Positions 1 to 8,722 of a stretch of DNA of 64,000 nt are shown here, one piece after another. This DNA is from CAVSUZ01 sp963834715 (GTDB taxonomy: Bacteria; Pseudomonadota; Alphaproteobacteria; Acetobacterales; Acetobacteraceae). The notes under the pieces were generated by a model. The model saw only the letters and a program-made list of their open reading frames with translations. It had not been told where the DNA came from and searched no databases. Both the position numbers and the translations under genes were made by a program. The stretch spans positions 124,001-188,000 of the forward strand of contig CAWIDE010000013.1 in NCBI GenBank assembly GCA_963834715.1, in the 5' to 3' direction. How positions within the stretch are numbered: position 1 is the stretch's first letter; every line of letters begins with the position of its first letter.

Positions 1-101
1 CCCCATCCGAACACCGCGGTGACGAAGCAGGCCAGGATCGCTGGCCAGAACCTCGCCAGCTCGCTCTGCGACGAGGCCCGCCGATAAACTGCCTCGCTCA
101 T
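1..101 (-). CDS. MFS transporter, N-terminal fragment cut by window edge
   Basis: Reading leftward from an ATG at 101, the frame stays open to the window edge and gives about 33 residues: a short polar start, then a hydrophobic first membrane segment (FWPAILACFVTAVFGWG). That pattern is typical of the start of major facilitator superfamily permeases, inner-membrane secondary transporters, but too little is present to name a substrate. Its ATG overlaps the TGA of the acetyltransferase gene upstream (ATGA), so the two were probably co-transcribed. Family assignment is an inference from one membrane helix. Confidence 0.5.
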   Translation of the reverse strand, partial: MSEAVYRRASSQSELARFWPAILACFVTAVFGW

Positions 102-613
102 TGTAGATCCCTCGCCATGAGATCGAAGGCGAAGGTCTGCGCGCCGATTGTATGGGTATCCTCGCCGATGACGCAGAAGCCGTGCGTTTCGTAGAACCGC
201 AACGCATGGGTATTCTCCCGCAAAACGTCCAGTCACAGCACAGGTGCGCGTACCGCGGCTTCGGGCAGCACGCGGCCGAGCAGCGCGGCGCCAAGCCTTT
301 GGCCGATGAATTCCCGCAGCACATAGATTTTTTGCAATTGGGTAGCGGTGGATTGGCCGGGGATCTCCGACCCGTGCTTCAGCTTGGCGTAGCCGACCGG
401 CAAGCGGCGATGAAATGCGAGCCAATAGGCGTTCTGCGACTTGTCCAGGCTACGCTCGATCTTCGTAACCCCGAACGTCGCGTCCAGGTAGGACGCCAGA
501 TCGCCGGGATGATCACGGAACAGGTATCCGAAAGTCTCGGCGAAGGTGATCCGCCCGAGCAAAGCCAGCAGGGCGGCGTCGGCCGCGTTGGCCCGCCTGA
601 TCTCGATATCCAT
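98..613 (-). pseudogene. GNAT family N-acetyltransferase with in-frame stop
   Basis: The reconstructed protein is 171 residues with the layout of a GCN5-related acetyltransferase, which moves an acetyl group from acetyl-CoA to an amine. The N-terminus reads MDIEIRRANAADAALL, the CoA-binding region KIYVLREFIGQRLGAALL, and the C-terminus ENTHALRFYETHGFCVIGE. A TGA at 235-233 interrupts the frame between APVL and LDVLRE. Both sides are in the same frame, so this is a substitution (TGG to TGA would restore a Trp), not an indel. The stop at 98-100 overlaps the MFS start. The substrate is unknown. The gene is divergent from the LysR regulator. Confidence 0.75.
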
Positions 614-741
614 CTACTTCTCCTCGCCTCGGGCGCTACCGGACCAAGAGGTCAGTCCATTCCGCCATCCGCTCCGTGCGCCCGCTGTCTGAACCTCGCG
701 ATCCGGGGCGGCCTGGACAAACGAGATATCTTGCGGGTCGG

Positions 742-756
742 TTTAGCGTGGCTAAA
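742..756. promoter_or_regulatory. LysR-type operator candidate
   Basis: A perfect inverted repeat TTTAGC-GTG-GCTAAA lies 8 bp before the LysR-family start and within the divergent intergenic region facing the acetyltransferase. It fits the T-N11-A core of LysR boxes, so autoregulation and control of the divergent acetyltransferase/MFS pair are plausible. No promoter boxes were assigned. Confidence 0.45.
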
Positions 757-764
757 TTGGCGGC

Positions 765-1673
765 ATGCCGGGACCTCTGCCGCTCCTGGGCCTGCGCGCT
801 TTCGTCGAGGCGGGGCGCGCCGGCAGCATAACGGCCGCCGCGCGCATGCTTGGCGTGACCCCCGGCGCGGTGAGTCAGCAGGTTAAGGCGCTCGAGGCGC
901 GGCTCGGCGTGACACTGTTTGAGCGCCATAACCGTGAGATCCGCCTCACGCCCATTGGTGTGCGCCTGCTCTCGGATGTCGCTGATGCGTTCGGGCGCAT
1001 CGAGGATGCGCTGGGGAACATTCAAGGACGCCCGGCACCCGAGCACCAGGTTCTCACCGTCACCACCACCGGATCATTCGCCGCAACCTGGCTGGTTCCG
1101 CGGCTGGGACGCTTCACCGCGGAGCATCCGGAAGTGGACGTACGGGTCGTGACCACAACCGATCTGGTGCCGTTGGGAACAGGCCCCGGTTGCGCCGATA
1201 TCGCGATCCGCCACGGGCTCGGGAGTTGGCCGGGTCTGGAGGCACAGCACCTGTTTCATCCACGCCTTGTTCCGGTTGGAAGCCCGGGGCTGTTGCGCGG
1301 CGGCCCGCCGATCCGCAAGCCTGCCGATTGCTTGCAGTATCCGCTGCTGCACGATGTGGCCGGAGCGGATTGGCGATTGTGGTTCCGAGCTTTCGGCCTC
1401 GGCGGCCGCGATCCTCGGATCGCCCGAGGAACGCGGTTTTCCGAAAGCACGCCGTTAATCCGTGCCGCGTGCGCGGGGCAGGGACTTGCCCTGGTGCGCG
1501 ACATCTACGTGGAGGAAGATGTCGCAGCCGGCCGGCTGGCGATAGCCCTGGAGGCACCCTGCCCGGCGCAATTCGCCTATTACGTTGTGACAACCCCTGG
1601 TGCGCGGGGCCATTCGCGCTATCTCGCGCGGTTTCGGGGCTGGTTGATGCGGGAAGCGGCGGCGGAGACCTAG
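765..1673 (+). CDS. LysR family transcriptional regulator
   Basis: This 302-residue protein has the length and two-domain layout of LysR regulators. Residues about 3-62 form the winged helix-turn-helix (LRAFVEAGRAGSITAAARML, then VSQQVKALEARLGVTLFER). Residues about 90-295 form the periplasmic-binding-like effector domain. The sequence around PLIRAACAGQGLALVRDIYV resembles the GcvA/AmpR branch. The gene is divergent from the acetyltransferase/MFS pair, with a palindrome in the gap, which suggests local control. The inducer cannot be told. The ORF is intact. Confidence 0.9.
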   Translation: MPGPLPLLGLRAFVEAGRAGSITAAARMLGVTPGAVSQQVKALEARLGVTLFERHNREIRLTPIGVRLLSDVADAFGRIEDALGNIQGRPAPEHQVLTVTTTGSFAATWLVPRLGRFTAEHPEVDVRVVTTTDLVPLGTGPGCADIAIRHGLGSWPGLEAQHLFHPRLVPVGSPGLLRGGPPIRKPADCLQYPLLHDVAGADWRLWFRAFGLGGRDPRIARGTRFSESTPLIRAACAGQGLALVRDIYVEEDVAAGRLAIALEAPCPAQFAYYVVTTPGARGHSRYLARFRGWLMREAAAET

Positions 1674-1714
1674 TCTCGCGTTTGCGTGCCTGCCGCGCCG
1701 CGAAATAATGCCCC

Positions 1715-2407
1715 TTACCTGCTCACCGCTCGACGTAGGGCAGCGCGCGCCAGCAGGCGCGTGGAGTTGAGTGTCGGAAGGGGGGAGTTCGCATCGGAGA
1801 GGATCAGTGGGAGCTCAGTGCACCCGAGGATCACAGCGTCACAGCCCTCTTCCCGCATCCGCGTGATCACGCTCTGCAGGTAAGCTATCGCCTCGGGCCG
1901 GAAAACGCTGCACACCAGTTCGTCCATAATGATGCGGTTGATCTCTTCGCGCTCGGAGACAGACGGACGCACGTATTCCAGCCCCTGCGCCGCAAGCCTT
2001 TCCGGATAAACCTCGCCCTGGATGAGCCAGCGCGTCCCGGTCAGACCGAGCCGCCGTAATCCGCGTCCGGCGGCTTCCGCAGCCACGACCTCGGCGATGT
2101 GCAACCAGGGCAGCGGTGACCGCGGCAGAACGTAAGGAAGCGCCTGATGGCAGGTGTTGTCCGGACAGATCAGGAAGGCGGCGCCGATTCTCGCGAGCTT
2201 GTCGGCGGAGGATAGCATCAGTTCGCCCACACCCTGCCAGTCGGCAGCATCCAGGCACCGGGCATAGTCCGCCAGCGAGTGGGTGTGCATCGACACCTCC
2301 GGGTGGGCGTGCTTGCCGAGAAACTGCGCACCCTCCACGCAGATTGTGCGGTAACACAAGGCCGCTCCTTCGGCCGAGCAGGCGACGACACCGATATGCT
2401 GGGGCAT
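1715..2407 (-). CDS. Aspartate/glutamate racemase family protein
   Basis: The 230-residue product matches the Asp/Glu racemase superfamily, cofactor-independent enzymes that use two cysteines as acid and base. Both are visible: CPDNTCHQALPYV near residue 82 and ILGCTELPLIL near residue 195. The N-terminus HIGVVACSAEGAALCYR is the usual first strand and loop. In the family the substrate may be aspartate, glutamate, hydantoin or maleate. Nothing here fixes it. The gene is convergent with the LysR gene and ends about 40 bp beyond it. Confidence 0.82.
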   Translation of the reverse strand: MPQHIGVVACSAEGAALCYRTICVEGAQFLGKHAHPEVSMHTHSLADYARCLDAADWQGVGELMLSSADKLARIGAAFLICPDNTCHQALPYVLPRSPLPWLHIAEVVAAEAAGRGLRRLGLTGTRWLIQGEVYPERLAAQGLEYVRPSVSEREEINRIIMDELVCSVFRPEAIAYLQSVITRMREEGCDAVILGCTELPLILSDANSPLPTLNSTRLLARAALRRAVSR

Positions 2408-2500
2408 GGCAATTATGCTCCCGTGCCTGACAAGCCGTTCGCAGGTCGCGGCCTGGTCTTCGCCCTGGAAACTGCCCGCCTAAAAACTTCCGGCTCTGTC

Positions 2501-3005
2501 TCAGCCGCCGTAGAACACATTATCGCCCAGATCCCACATACCCAGGATGGCATGGTCCGGCCGGCCTGCCACGGGCTTGGGGAGATGCGCCTCGGTCACC
2601 TCGGCGGATCACCACGTGGTGGTCCCCATGCTCAACAATACTGTGAACCGAGCATTCGACCGCTCCCACGGCTGTGTCCAGCAGCGGCGCGCCGTTACCC
2701 CCGCTGTGGAACGAAAAGCCGGAAATCTTTCCCTCCTCCACCTTGGCCGGTTTGAAGAAAGCGAAGGCCGCCCCCTTGCCATCTTTGCCGAGCATGTTGA
2801 GTGCGAATTTACGGAGTTGCCTGACTGCCGCATAACTGGCGGAATCCGCCTTGACACCTACGACCATGAGCGGTGGGTTGAATGCGGTCTGCGTCACCCA
2901 GTTGACGGTGGCGGCCGTGACGTTGCCGGCGCCATCATCGGTGGTGAGGACATAGATCCCGTAAGGGATCATCCGTAGAACCGTCTTCTTGGCGTCAGCA
3001 TTCAT
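2501..3005 (-). pseudogene. Flavin reductase-like protein, frameshifted near C-terminus
   Basis: The first ~133 residues match the flavin reductase-like split-barrel FMN-binding family (MIPYGIYVLTTDDG, then VNWVTQTAFNPPLMVVGVKA, then FALNMLGKDGKG). Such proteins reduce or bind FMN for partner oxygenases or rubredoxin systems. At about 2602-2609 a single extra base shifts the frame. Removing it restores EVTEAHLPKPVAGRPDHAIL and a natural end at 2501 (total 505 bp, 3n+1). As written, translation ends at 2520 with an unrelated tail. A sequencing error and a real mutation are equally possible. Confidence 0.8.
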
Positions 3006-3033
3006 TTGGCGTTCTCCCTAACTAGCCGAGCAT

Positions 3034-3061
3034 GCCCTCCGAAGCTTTAGCGAAGGAGGGC
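3034..3061 (-). terminator. Hairpin downstream of the MBL-fold hydrolase
   Basis: GCCCTCC and GGAGGGC form a 7-bp GC-rich stem around a 14-base loop directly after the hydrolase stop codon on the minus strand. There is no clear T-run, so it may be a weak or Rho-assisted terminator, or a dispersed palindrome. Confidence 0.45.
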
Positions 3062-3709
3062 TCATGGGCGGCCAAAGCGCAGAAACGGATTGCTATCCCG
3101 CTCGACGCCGATAATGGAGCCGGGACCATGACCGCACAGGAACCTCATGTCATCGCCGAGCGGCAACAGCTTATCGAAAATGGCACGAATGAGTTGGTTG
3201 TAATTGCCGTACGGAAAATCGGTCCGGCCGATCGATCCCTGAAACAACACATCACCGACAATGGCCAAACGGGCGGTGTGATCAACGAACACGATATGCC
3301 CTGGCGTGTGACCCGGACAGTGAAGCACGTCGAACCGGTGTGCCCCTAACATCACGTAATCGCCTTCCCGCAGCCACCGTGATGGCGAGACATTGCGGAT
3401 ATCGCCGTACCCGAACGCATACCCCTGATCGGACAGCGATTCGAGAAGGAAATTGTCTTGTTCCTCAGGGCCCTCGATCGGCACGGACAGCAGCTCGGCA
3501 AGTTCGGTTGCACCGCCGGCGTGATCGATATGCCCGTGGGTTAGCAGGATGCGCTCGATGGTAAGGCCCAGCCGACCTGCCGTGGCCTGGAGCCGGGGAG
3601 CTTCGCCACCGGGATCAACGATGAGGCCACGACGCGTCTCTTCCTCCCATATGATCGCGCTGTTCTGCTGGAACGCGGTGACAGGAACAATAGCGTGCCG
3701 CAGCGTCAT
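3062..3709 (-). CDS. MBL-fold metallo-hydrolase (glyoxalase II-like)
   Basis: This 215-residue protein carries the full metallo-beta-lactamase-fold metal set: LTHGHIDHAGG (HxHxDH) near residue 58, HCPGHTPGHIVF, VGDVLFQGSIGRTDF with the bridging Asp, and CGHGPGS. Enzymes of this YcbL/GloB2 type hydrolyse thioesters such as S-lactoylglutathione in the cytoplasm. The C-terminal glutathione-binding domain of classic glyoxalase II is missing, so the exact substrate is unsure. Its ATG follows immediately after the stop of the PDZ protein gene upstream, so they are likely co-transcribed. Confidence 0.85.
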   Translation of the reverse strand: MTLRHAIVPVTAFQQNSAIIWEEETRRGLIVDPGGEAPRLQATAGRLGLTIERILLTHGHIDHAGGATELAELLSVPIEGPEEQDNFLLESLSDQGYAFGYGDIRNVSPSRWLREGDYVMLGAHRFDVLHCPGHTPGHIVFVDHTARLAIVGDVLFQGSIGRTDFPYGNYNQLIRAIFDKLLPLGDDMRFLCGHGPGSIIGVERDSNPFLRFGRP

Positions 3710-4684
3710 TCAGTGCAGCCTCGGCGATTTCAGAAATTTTGCACGATCAGCGGAGCGAACGGAGAGAGTGACCGGCCCACGGTCCCGCAGGATTCTGAGC
3801 CTCACCTCGGCTCCGGCGCTGCCAGAGGCCCAGATCCTGCGCCATAAGCCGGCGAGCTCGCCGACATCGTCATCATTGACCGACAGGATGCGATCACCTG
3901 TCTGCACGCCAGCTTTTGCAGCGGGGCCGTCGTCGGCAAGGCCGCCCACGATCAGCTCATCATCGGATTCAGTCGCGTAAATCCCAAGCCAGGGTCGGGC
4001 TGGGCGATTAACCCGGCCGTACGCAACGAGATCGTCGATAATTGGGCCGAGCAGGCCGATGGGCACTCCCATATTCATGTCCAGACGGCGGCCTTTGCCA
4101 TCGCCTTGCTGCAGGATTAACGACCCTACCCCGAGCAGCTTGCCGTCATTGCCGATCAGTCCGCAGCCACCCCAAAACGGATGCGCTGGCGCGGTGAAGA
4201 TCGCCTCGTCCAGCACGTATTCCCAGTACCCGGCAAATTCCTGTCGACCAACGACGCGCGTTTCCACGGCGTGATGGCGCCCGCCGGCAGCGGCGAACAC
4301 CACCTGATCGCCAATTTTCAAACCGTCTGAGTCGCCGAGCTCTACTGACGGCAACCCGAGACGTCCGAGCGCCTGCACCAAGCCGAAGCCGGTCTCCTGG
4401 TCGTAGGCTAATGCGTGACCGGCCACTGCGCGCCCGTCGGCGGTGGTGATCCATATCGTTTCGGCTTCAGTGATCAGGTAGCCGATGGTGGCAATCAATC
4501 CCGAATCACGAATGACTACGCCGCTGCCGGCACGTTCCGTGCCCAGTGTGCCGGCGGTGAACGCGTCCGCTGGAATATACGATTTCAAACCCACGACCGC
4601 CTTCAACACCTGTTCCAGGTCATAGGCGTAGTCGTCAGGGTCGGGCTGCAGATTAGCTGGTATTTCCCATTCGGCATTCGGCAT
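3710..4684 (-). CDS. S1C/HtrA-like PDZ protein lacking the catalytic triad
   Basis: From the ATG at 4684 (AAGG about 7 bases before it) the product is 324 residues: a trypsin-like domain (about 50-225) and a C-terminal PDZ domain (about 228-320, ATESDDELIVGGLADDGPAA then TGDRILSVNDDDVGELAGL). The protease core is recognisable but the catalytic positions look lost. The His motif reads ATIGYLITEAE, the Asp region reads YDQETGFGLVQALG, and the Ser motif (normally GNSGGP) reads FWGGCGLIG. It has no signal peptide. It is probably a non-proteolytic scaffold or chaperone. A longer upstream frame to 4951 lacks family similarity and was rejected. Confidence 0.78.
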   Translation of the reverse strand: MPNAEWEIPANLQPDPDDYAYDLEQVLKAVVGLKSYIPADAFTAGTLGTERAGSGVVIRDSGLIATIGYLITEAETIWITTADGRAVAGHALAYDQETGFGLVQALGRLGLPSVELGDSDGLKIGDQVVFAAAGGRHHAVETRVVGRQEFAGYWEYVLDEAIFTAPAHPFWGGCGLIGNDGKLLGVGSLILQQGDGKGRRLDMNMGVPIGLLGPIIDDLVAYGRVNRPARPWLGIYATESDDELIVGGLADDGPAAKAGVQTGDRILSVNDDDVGELAGLWRRIWASGSAGAEVRLRILRDRGPVTLSVRSADRAKFLKSPRLH

Positions 4685-4841
4685 GCGGTGCCCTTTGCTG
4701 GAAGGCGACCGTAGTATCAGCGGTTTTGCCAATCGTGCAAACCGTTCGAGCACGCGCGGCGTTCCACTGGAATGCCGGTGAAGGGGACACATGCGAAACC
4801 ATGGTCCTGGTACCACTATGGCAATGGACGTGCGCTTTTTC

Positions 4842-5066
4842 CTATGCAGTCCCCTGAGGTGCCAAAGGATCTTCCCGGGACAGGCGGATGAGATTGGCAA
4901 ACAGGCGCAGCGCCTCGGCACCGCCGCGATCGGCGATGGAGCCGTTTTCAATCTCGTCCGCGAGAAGCTCTGCCTGGCTTGCGAGCGTTACGGCGGCGCG
5001 GGCAAGCGCCGCCTGCGCAACGCGCAACTGCAGGTCGTCAGACAATGTGTTCCATTCAGGGGGCAT
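4842..5066 (-). CDS. Small hypothetical protein (74 aa)
   Basis: The frame encodes an acidic, Ala/Leu-rich, probably all-helical 74-residue protein (LQLRVAQAALARAAVTLASQ, then EALRLFANLIRLSRED). The composition looks like real coding sequence rather than a shadow, and it lies just upstream of the PDZ protein gene in the same orientation. No family is recognised. A minor role with its neighbour is only a guess. Confidence 0.5.
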   Translation of the reverse strand: MPPEWNTLSDDLQLRVAQAALARAAVTLASQAELLADEIENGSIADRGGAEALRLFANLIRLSREDPLAPQGTA

Positions 5067-5138
5067 GACGAAAACCTCATCTCGGAAGGCCGTCCTGGCC
5101 CAGCGAACTGACTACCAACAGGTGTGGCCGAGGGACGG

Positions 5139-5916
5139 TTAGCAAAGAGTTAGGGCCACAGGGGTCAGACCGTCGAAAACGACTTCAACTCTTGCGGAAG
5201 CGCCCAGCCATACCGGCGGAGTAACGCTGCCAAGCAAGATCACCTGCCCTGCCCGCAGGCCGCCGAATGCCCGCGCCACCTGTGAGCCGGCCAGCCAAGC
5301 CAGACAATTCATCGGATGCCCCAACAGTTCGCCCGCGACACCCCGGTCACGCTCAATGCCATCGATCAGAAACCGGCCGGTGAGATTTGGCATGTCCAGT
5401 CCGCGCCAACTGGCCGCAGGTACGCCGATTACGGCCGCGGCATGATACATCTGATCAGCAATCAGCGTTGGCGTTCCGACGGAAGCGAGGTCGTCCTGAT
5501 AGCGGTTTTCCACAATCTCTATGCCAGCCATTAGGTCGGCGACCGCCGCCTCGGCTTGCGCCGCTGTGCAGGGCGCGGCCGGCAGGTCGCGGGCGAGCCG
5601 CACGGCCAGTTCGCATTCGACTGCGGGTTTGGTGAATCCAGCGAGGTCCAGTGAAGCGCCGGAGCGATGCAGGTTGCGGCCCTCCATGAACCCGGCGACC
5701 GGTTCGGAGACGCCCAGGGTACTGCTGCATGCGGCGCCCAGTCGCCCCGATCTTGAACCCGGCGGGCGAATCGGCGCTCAGACGGCGCGCCAGGGCAAGC
5801 TGCGCGGCGACGCCCTCGGCCTTGCTGGCGGGCCGGTCCGGCTGTGCACCGATCGGGATGCGGGCTGCGCGCATGTCGAGCAATGTCGCGGCGAAGCGGT
5901 CAGGATCAAAGGTCAT
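5139..5916 (-). pseudogene. 2-keto-4-pentenoate hydratase / FAH family, frameshifted
   Basis: Two adjacent frames together give a 258-residue member of the fumarylacetoacetate hydrolase family close to MhpD-type 2-oxopent-4-enoate hydratases, which add water to dienoate intermediates of aromatic ring cleavage. Part one (start 5916) has GFKIGATGRRMQQY. Part two has PAVECELAVRLARDLP with the ExE metal pair and GIEIVENRYQDDLA with the third acidic ligand. One extra base at about 5716-5722 separates them. Skipping it gives LGVSEPVAGFMEGRNL between the halves (778 bp, 3n+1). The C-terminus is normal. Confidence 0.8.
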
Positions 5917-6155
5917 GCAAATGGTTCGTGCTTTGATGAGGGGCGCCAGCTTCGCACATCGAGGGCATTTGGGAAATGAACCGGACGAGTCCGGCCCAAT
6001 GAGCGCTCTTCCCGCGGATCTTCCCCCTTGATCTGCGGGAGCAACACAAGCTGGCGGCTAATGCGACAAAACCGGGTGGGATGTCCCGCTCGCCCCTATT
6101 TCGGGTTCGCAGCAGCCGTCAGTGGCCTGATGGGCTTTGCATGAGGCACCAAGCA

Positions 6156-7025
6156 TCACGCCGGCCGTGTAAGCTCGTAAAGCGCCACCGCAGCCGCCGC
6201 GGAAACATTGAGGCTTTGCATTGCACCCTTGGTTGCGAGCATCACGGCCTCGTCGCAGGTCTCGCGCGTCAGGCGACGTAGCCCCGTACCTTCAGCCCCC
6301 AGAACGACAGCGACCCGCCGGCCCGCAAACGCCGGGCCGGAGAGAGCAGCACCGGTCCCAACATCCAAACCAAGCGTCCAAATATTCGCGGCTTTCAGCG
6401 CAATCAGCGTGCGGGCGATGTTGACCGCGCGCAGCAGCGGAATGATTTCAAGCGCGCCCGAAGCGGCCTTCGCGAGCGAGCCAGTCTCCTCCGGCGCGTT
6501 GCGGTCCTGGGTGATCACGCCGGCGGCTCCGAATGCGGCGGCCGAGCGCAGGATGGCACCCACGTTCCGAGGGTCAGTGACGTGGTCGAGCACGATGATC
6601 GGGCCGGGGCGTTCCAGCAGGTGCGCAAGGCTGGGTTGGGGCAGCGGGTCAGCAAGCAACGCCGCGCCCTGATGGGCGGTGTCGCGGCCGAGCAGATGGT
6701 CCATGCGGCCGCGATCCGTGCGTTCCGGCGGCAGCGCCCACGGAGGCGGCAGGCGCTGGGCAAGCTCGGCTTCCGCCTCGTCTGTCAGCAGCAGGCGGCG
6801 GAGGCGGCGCGAGGGGTTGGCAAGCGCGGCAGCGACGGCGTGCAGGCCATACAGCCAGACGGTGCCACGCGGGGCCTCGGGCAGCCGCGGGCCAGGGTGA
6901 TGTTCGTGGCGCGGACCGGGACCGCGCGGATACGGGCGAGGCCCGGGCGGCGGGCCGTGGGGCGGGCCTCGGTCCTGCGGGCGGCCGGGGCCGCCGCCAG
7001 AACGATGGTCACTCGGGGGTTTCAT
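6156..7025 (-). CDS. rlmB: 23S rRNA (guanosine-2'-O)-methyltransferase RlmB/TrmH family
   Basis: SpoU/TrmH-type methyltransferase of 289 residues that 2'-O-methylates a guanosine of 23S rRNA using SAM through a knotted fold. Motif 1 reads VLDHVTDPRNVGAILRSAAA, motif 2 VAVVLGAEGTGLRRL and motif 3 MQSLNVSAAAAVALYEL. The substrate-binding N-terminal domain starts around TVWLYGLHAVAAAL (residue ~56). It is preceded by about 50 residues rich in Pro, Gly, Arg and His, a disordered basic extension often seen in alphaproteobacterial RlmB. It is divergent from the dioxygenase gene. Assignment to RlmB rather than another TrmH paralogue is likely but not proven. Confidence 0.85.
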   Translation of the reverse strand: MKPPSDHRSGGGPGRPQDRGPPHGPPPGPRPYPRGPGPRHEHHPGPRLPEAPRGTVWLYGLHAVAAALANPSRRLRRLLLTDEAEAELAQRLPPPWALPPERTDRGRMDHLLGRDTAHQGAALLADPLPQPSLAHLLERPGPIIVLDHVTDPRNVGAILRSAAAFGAAGVITQDRNAPEETGSLAKAASGALEIIPLLRAVNIARTLIALKAANIWTLGLDVGTGAALSGPAFAGRRVAVVLGAEGTGLRRLTRETCDEAVMLATKGAMQSLNVSAAAAVALYELTRPA

Positions 7026-7076
7026 TGGAACGGGTATAACCTTTCGCTACGCTGGTGCGAAGAAGGGGAGGCGACA

Positions 7077-8171
7077 ATGGAACGGCAACTGATTGAGGGG
7101 CGCGCGGTATGGCGGGGCTCGGAGTTGGAGACAACCGGGGACTGGATCCGCACCCTGGGCGACGGCCAGGTGGCAGAGGTCGAAACCGCGCTGCGGGCCA
7201 TCGAGCGGGCCCGGTTCGCGAGATGCGGATTTGGCCGTGCCGATTTTCCGCTGGATCGTACGGCCGAATTGCTCGCCGAGGTGAGCGCGGAACTTGAGGA
7301 TGGTCGTGGCGCCGTGCGGCTGCGCGGACTGCCCCCCGAGCGGTACACCGAGGAACAGTTGCGGCAGATCTTCTGGGGCATCGGACAGTACCTCGGCGCA
7401 CCGCTGTTCCAGAACCGGAGCGGCGAGATCATGGGTGAGGTTCGCGATGAGACGCATGATGGACGCCCGAGCTACATGGCAACCGAGCCCGGCAAAGTGG
7501 TTTCGTCGCGGGCTCGGGCGCGCTCTACGGGACCGCTGCGGTTCCATACGGACCGATGCGATGTGATCGCGCTGTTTTGCATAAAAAACGAAATCGCCGG
7601 CGGCGTTTCCAAGCTGGCCAGTATTCCGATGATCCATAACGAGATGTTGCGGCGACGGCCCGACCTTCTGGAGGAGCTGTTCCACGATTACTGGCGGGCG
7701 CGCCCGGCTGATGAAGATGGCGCGCATGAACAGAAGGCGTTTGCCCTGCCGGTATTCGGGATGCAGGACGGCCGCATCACCAGCCAGTATTCACGAACCT
7801 ATGTAGAGCAGGCTCAGGAATTTTCGTCGGTGCCGCGGCTCACCGAAAAGCAGGACGAGGCGTTGGATCTGTTGGCCGAAATCGCCGAGGAAATATGCCT
7901 GTATTCGGCATTCGAGCCAGGCGACATCCAGTTGCTGAACAATCACGTGGTTTATCACGGCCGCACGGCATACGAGGACGACATTGCGTCCGGGCGAAGC
8001 AGGTTGCTGCTGCGATTGTGGCTCTCGGTCCCGAACAGCCGGGCGTTGCCCGAGGGGTTCGAGGTGCTTTGGGGCAGCACGGCGCCGGGTGCGTTGCGTG
8101 GCGGTGTCGTGCAGGCGGACGACCGGCGGGGGTGGGTCAAATCGCTGGAACCAGCAAGCGCCAAAGTTTGA
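7077..8171 (+). CDS. TauD/TfdA family Fe(II)/2-oxoglutarate dioxygenase
   Basis: The ATG at 7077 is preceded by GGGGAGG at a good distance. The frame is open further upstream, but that part overlaps rlmB and looks non-coding. The 364-residue product has the facial triad of the family: LRFHTDRCDVIALF (HxD) near residue 159 and LLNNHVVYHGRTAYED (distal His) near residue 300, followed by SRLLLRLWLS with the 2-oxoglutarate-binding Arg. Residues VRLRGLPPERYTEEQLRQIF match the usual N-terminal region. Such enzymes hydroxylate small acids or amines. The substrate is unknown. Confidence 0.85.
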   Translation: MERQLIEGRAVWRGSELETTGDWIRTLGDGQVAEVETALRAIERARFARCGFGRADFPLDRTAELLAEVSAELEDGRGAVRLRGLPPERYTEEQLRQIFWGIGQYLGAPLFQNRSGEIMGEVRDETHDGRPSYMATEPGKVVSSRARARSTGPLRFHTDRCDVIALFCIKNEIAGGVSKLASIPMIHNEMLRRRPDLLEELFHDYWRARPADEDGAHEQKAFALPVFGMQDGRITSQYSRTYVEQAQEFSSVPRLTEKQDEALDLLAEIAEEICLYSAFEPGDIQLLNNHVVYHGRTAYEDDIASGRSRLLLRLWLSVPNSRALPEGFEVLWGSTAPGALRGGVVQADDRRGWVKSLEPASAKV

Positions 8172-8238
8172 CCAATCGCCGTATGCCCCTCGTTCGTTTG
8201 GTTATTACGCCGATCCTGGCGTAGCGTAAGGAGGTGCT

Positions 8239-8706
8239 ATGCGGATACTGATGGTTGCCGCGGCGGTCGCCGCGGTAGGGTTCGCTCTGCCGGCATTCGC
8301 GCAGGGCAACAACGGAAAGCTGAACCAGAGCTATAATCCTGGGTTCAGCCAACCGCAATCTCAAGGTAATAACGGTCAGAACTTTCAAGGCCAGAACGTG
8401 ACCAGCGCGCAGCTCCGGCAGCAGATTTACCAGGATCTGAAGCAGGGCGGGTTTACGGATATCCATATCGTTCCGGGCTCGTTCGTCGTACATGCGCGCG
8501 ATCCCAACGGCAATCCGGTCGCGATGCTGATCACGCCGAATTCGATGGCGGCCGTGACGGCAGTACCACAGGGTCGCAACGGTATGCATCGGGGCCAGCA
8601 GTTCGGACAGAATCAGCCGGGCAACCAAAGCTGGAGCGGCCCGATGGGCCAGAATGGAATGAGCAACTCGGCTCATTCCGGTAACATGAATTACAACCAG
8701 CAGTAG
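8239..8706 (+). CDS. Secreted Gln/Asn-rich small protein
   Basis: A strong ribosome-binding site (AAGGAGG) precedes the ATG. Residues 1-22 are a Sec signal peptide (MRILMVAAAVAAVGFALPAF, then AQG). The mature ~133 residues have a low-complexity Gln/Asn/Gly-rich start, a short ordered core (SAQLRQQIYQDLKQGGFTDI, then VPGSFVVHARDPNGNPVAML) and a Gln/Asn/Ser/Gly-rich tail. The core resembles PepSY/BON-like small periplasmic modules only in size and pattern. No function can be named. A GC hairpin follows the stop. Confidence 0.7.
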   Translation: MRILMVAAAVAAVGFALPAFAQGNNGKLNQSYNPGFSQPQSQGNNGQNFQGQNVTSAQLRQQIYQDLKQGGFTDIHIVPGSFVVHARDPNGNPVAMLITPNSMAAVTAVPQGRNGMHRGQQFGQNQPGNQSWSGPMGQNGMSNSAHSGNMNYNQQ

Positions 8707-8722
8707 TTTGGTGGTTGGCCGT

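Noticed and set aside
6582..7076. N-terminal extension of the dioxygenase frame
   Set aside because: It overlaps rlmB on the other strand, has no similarity, and a strong ribosome site precedes the ATG at 7077.
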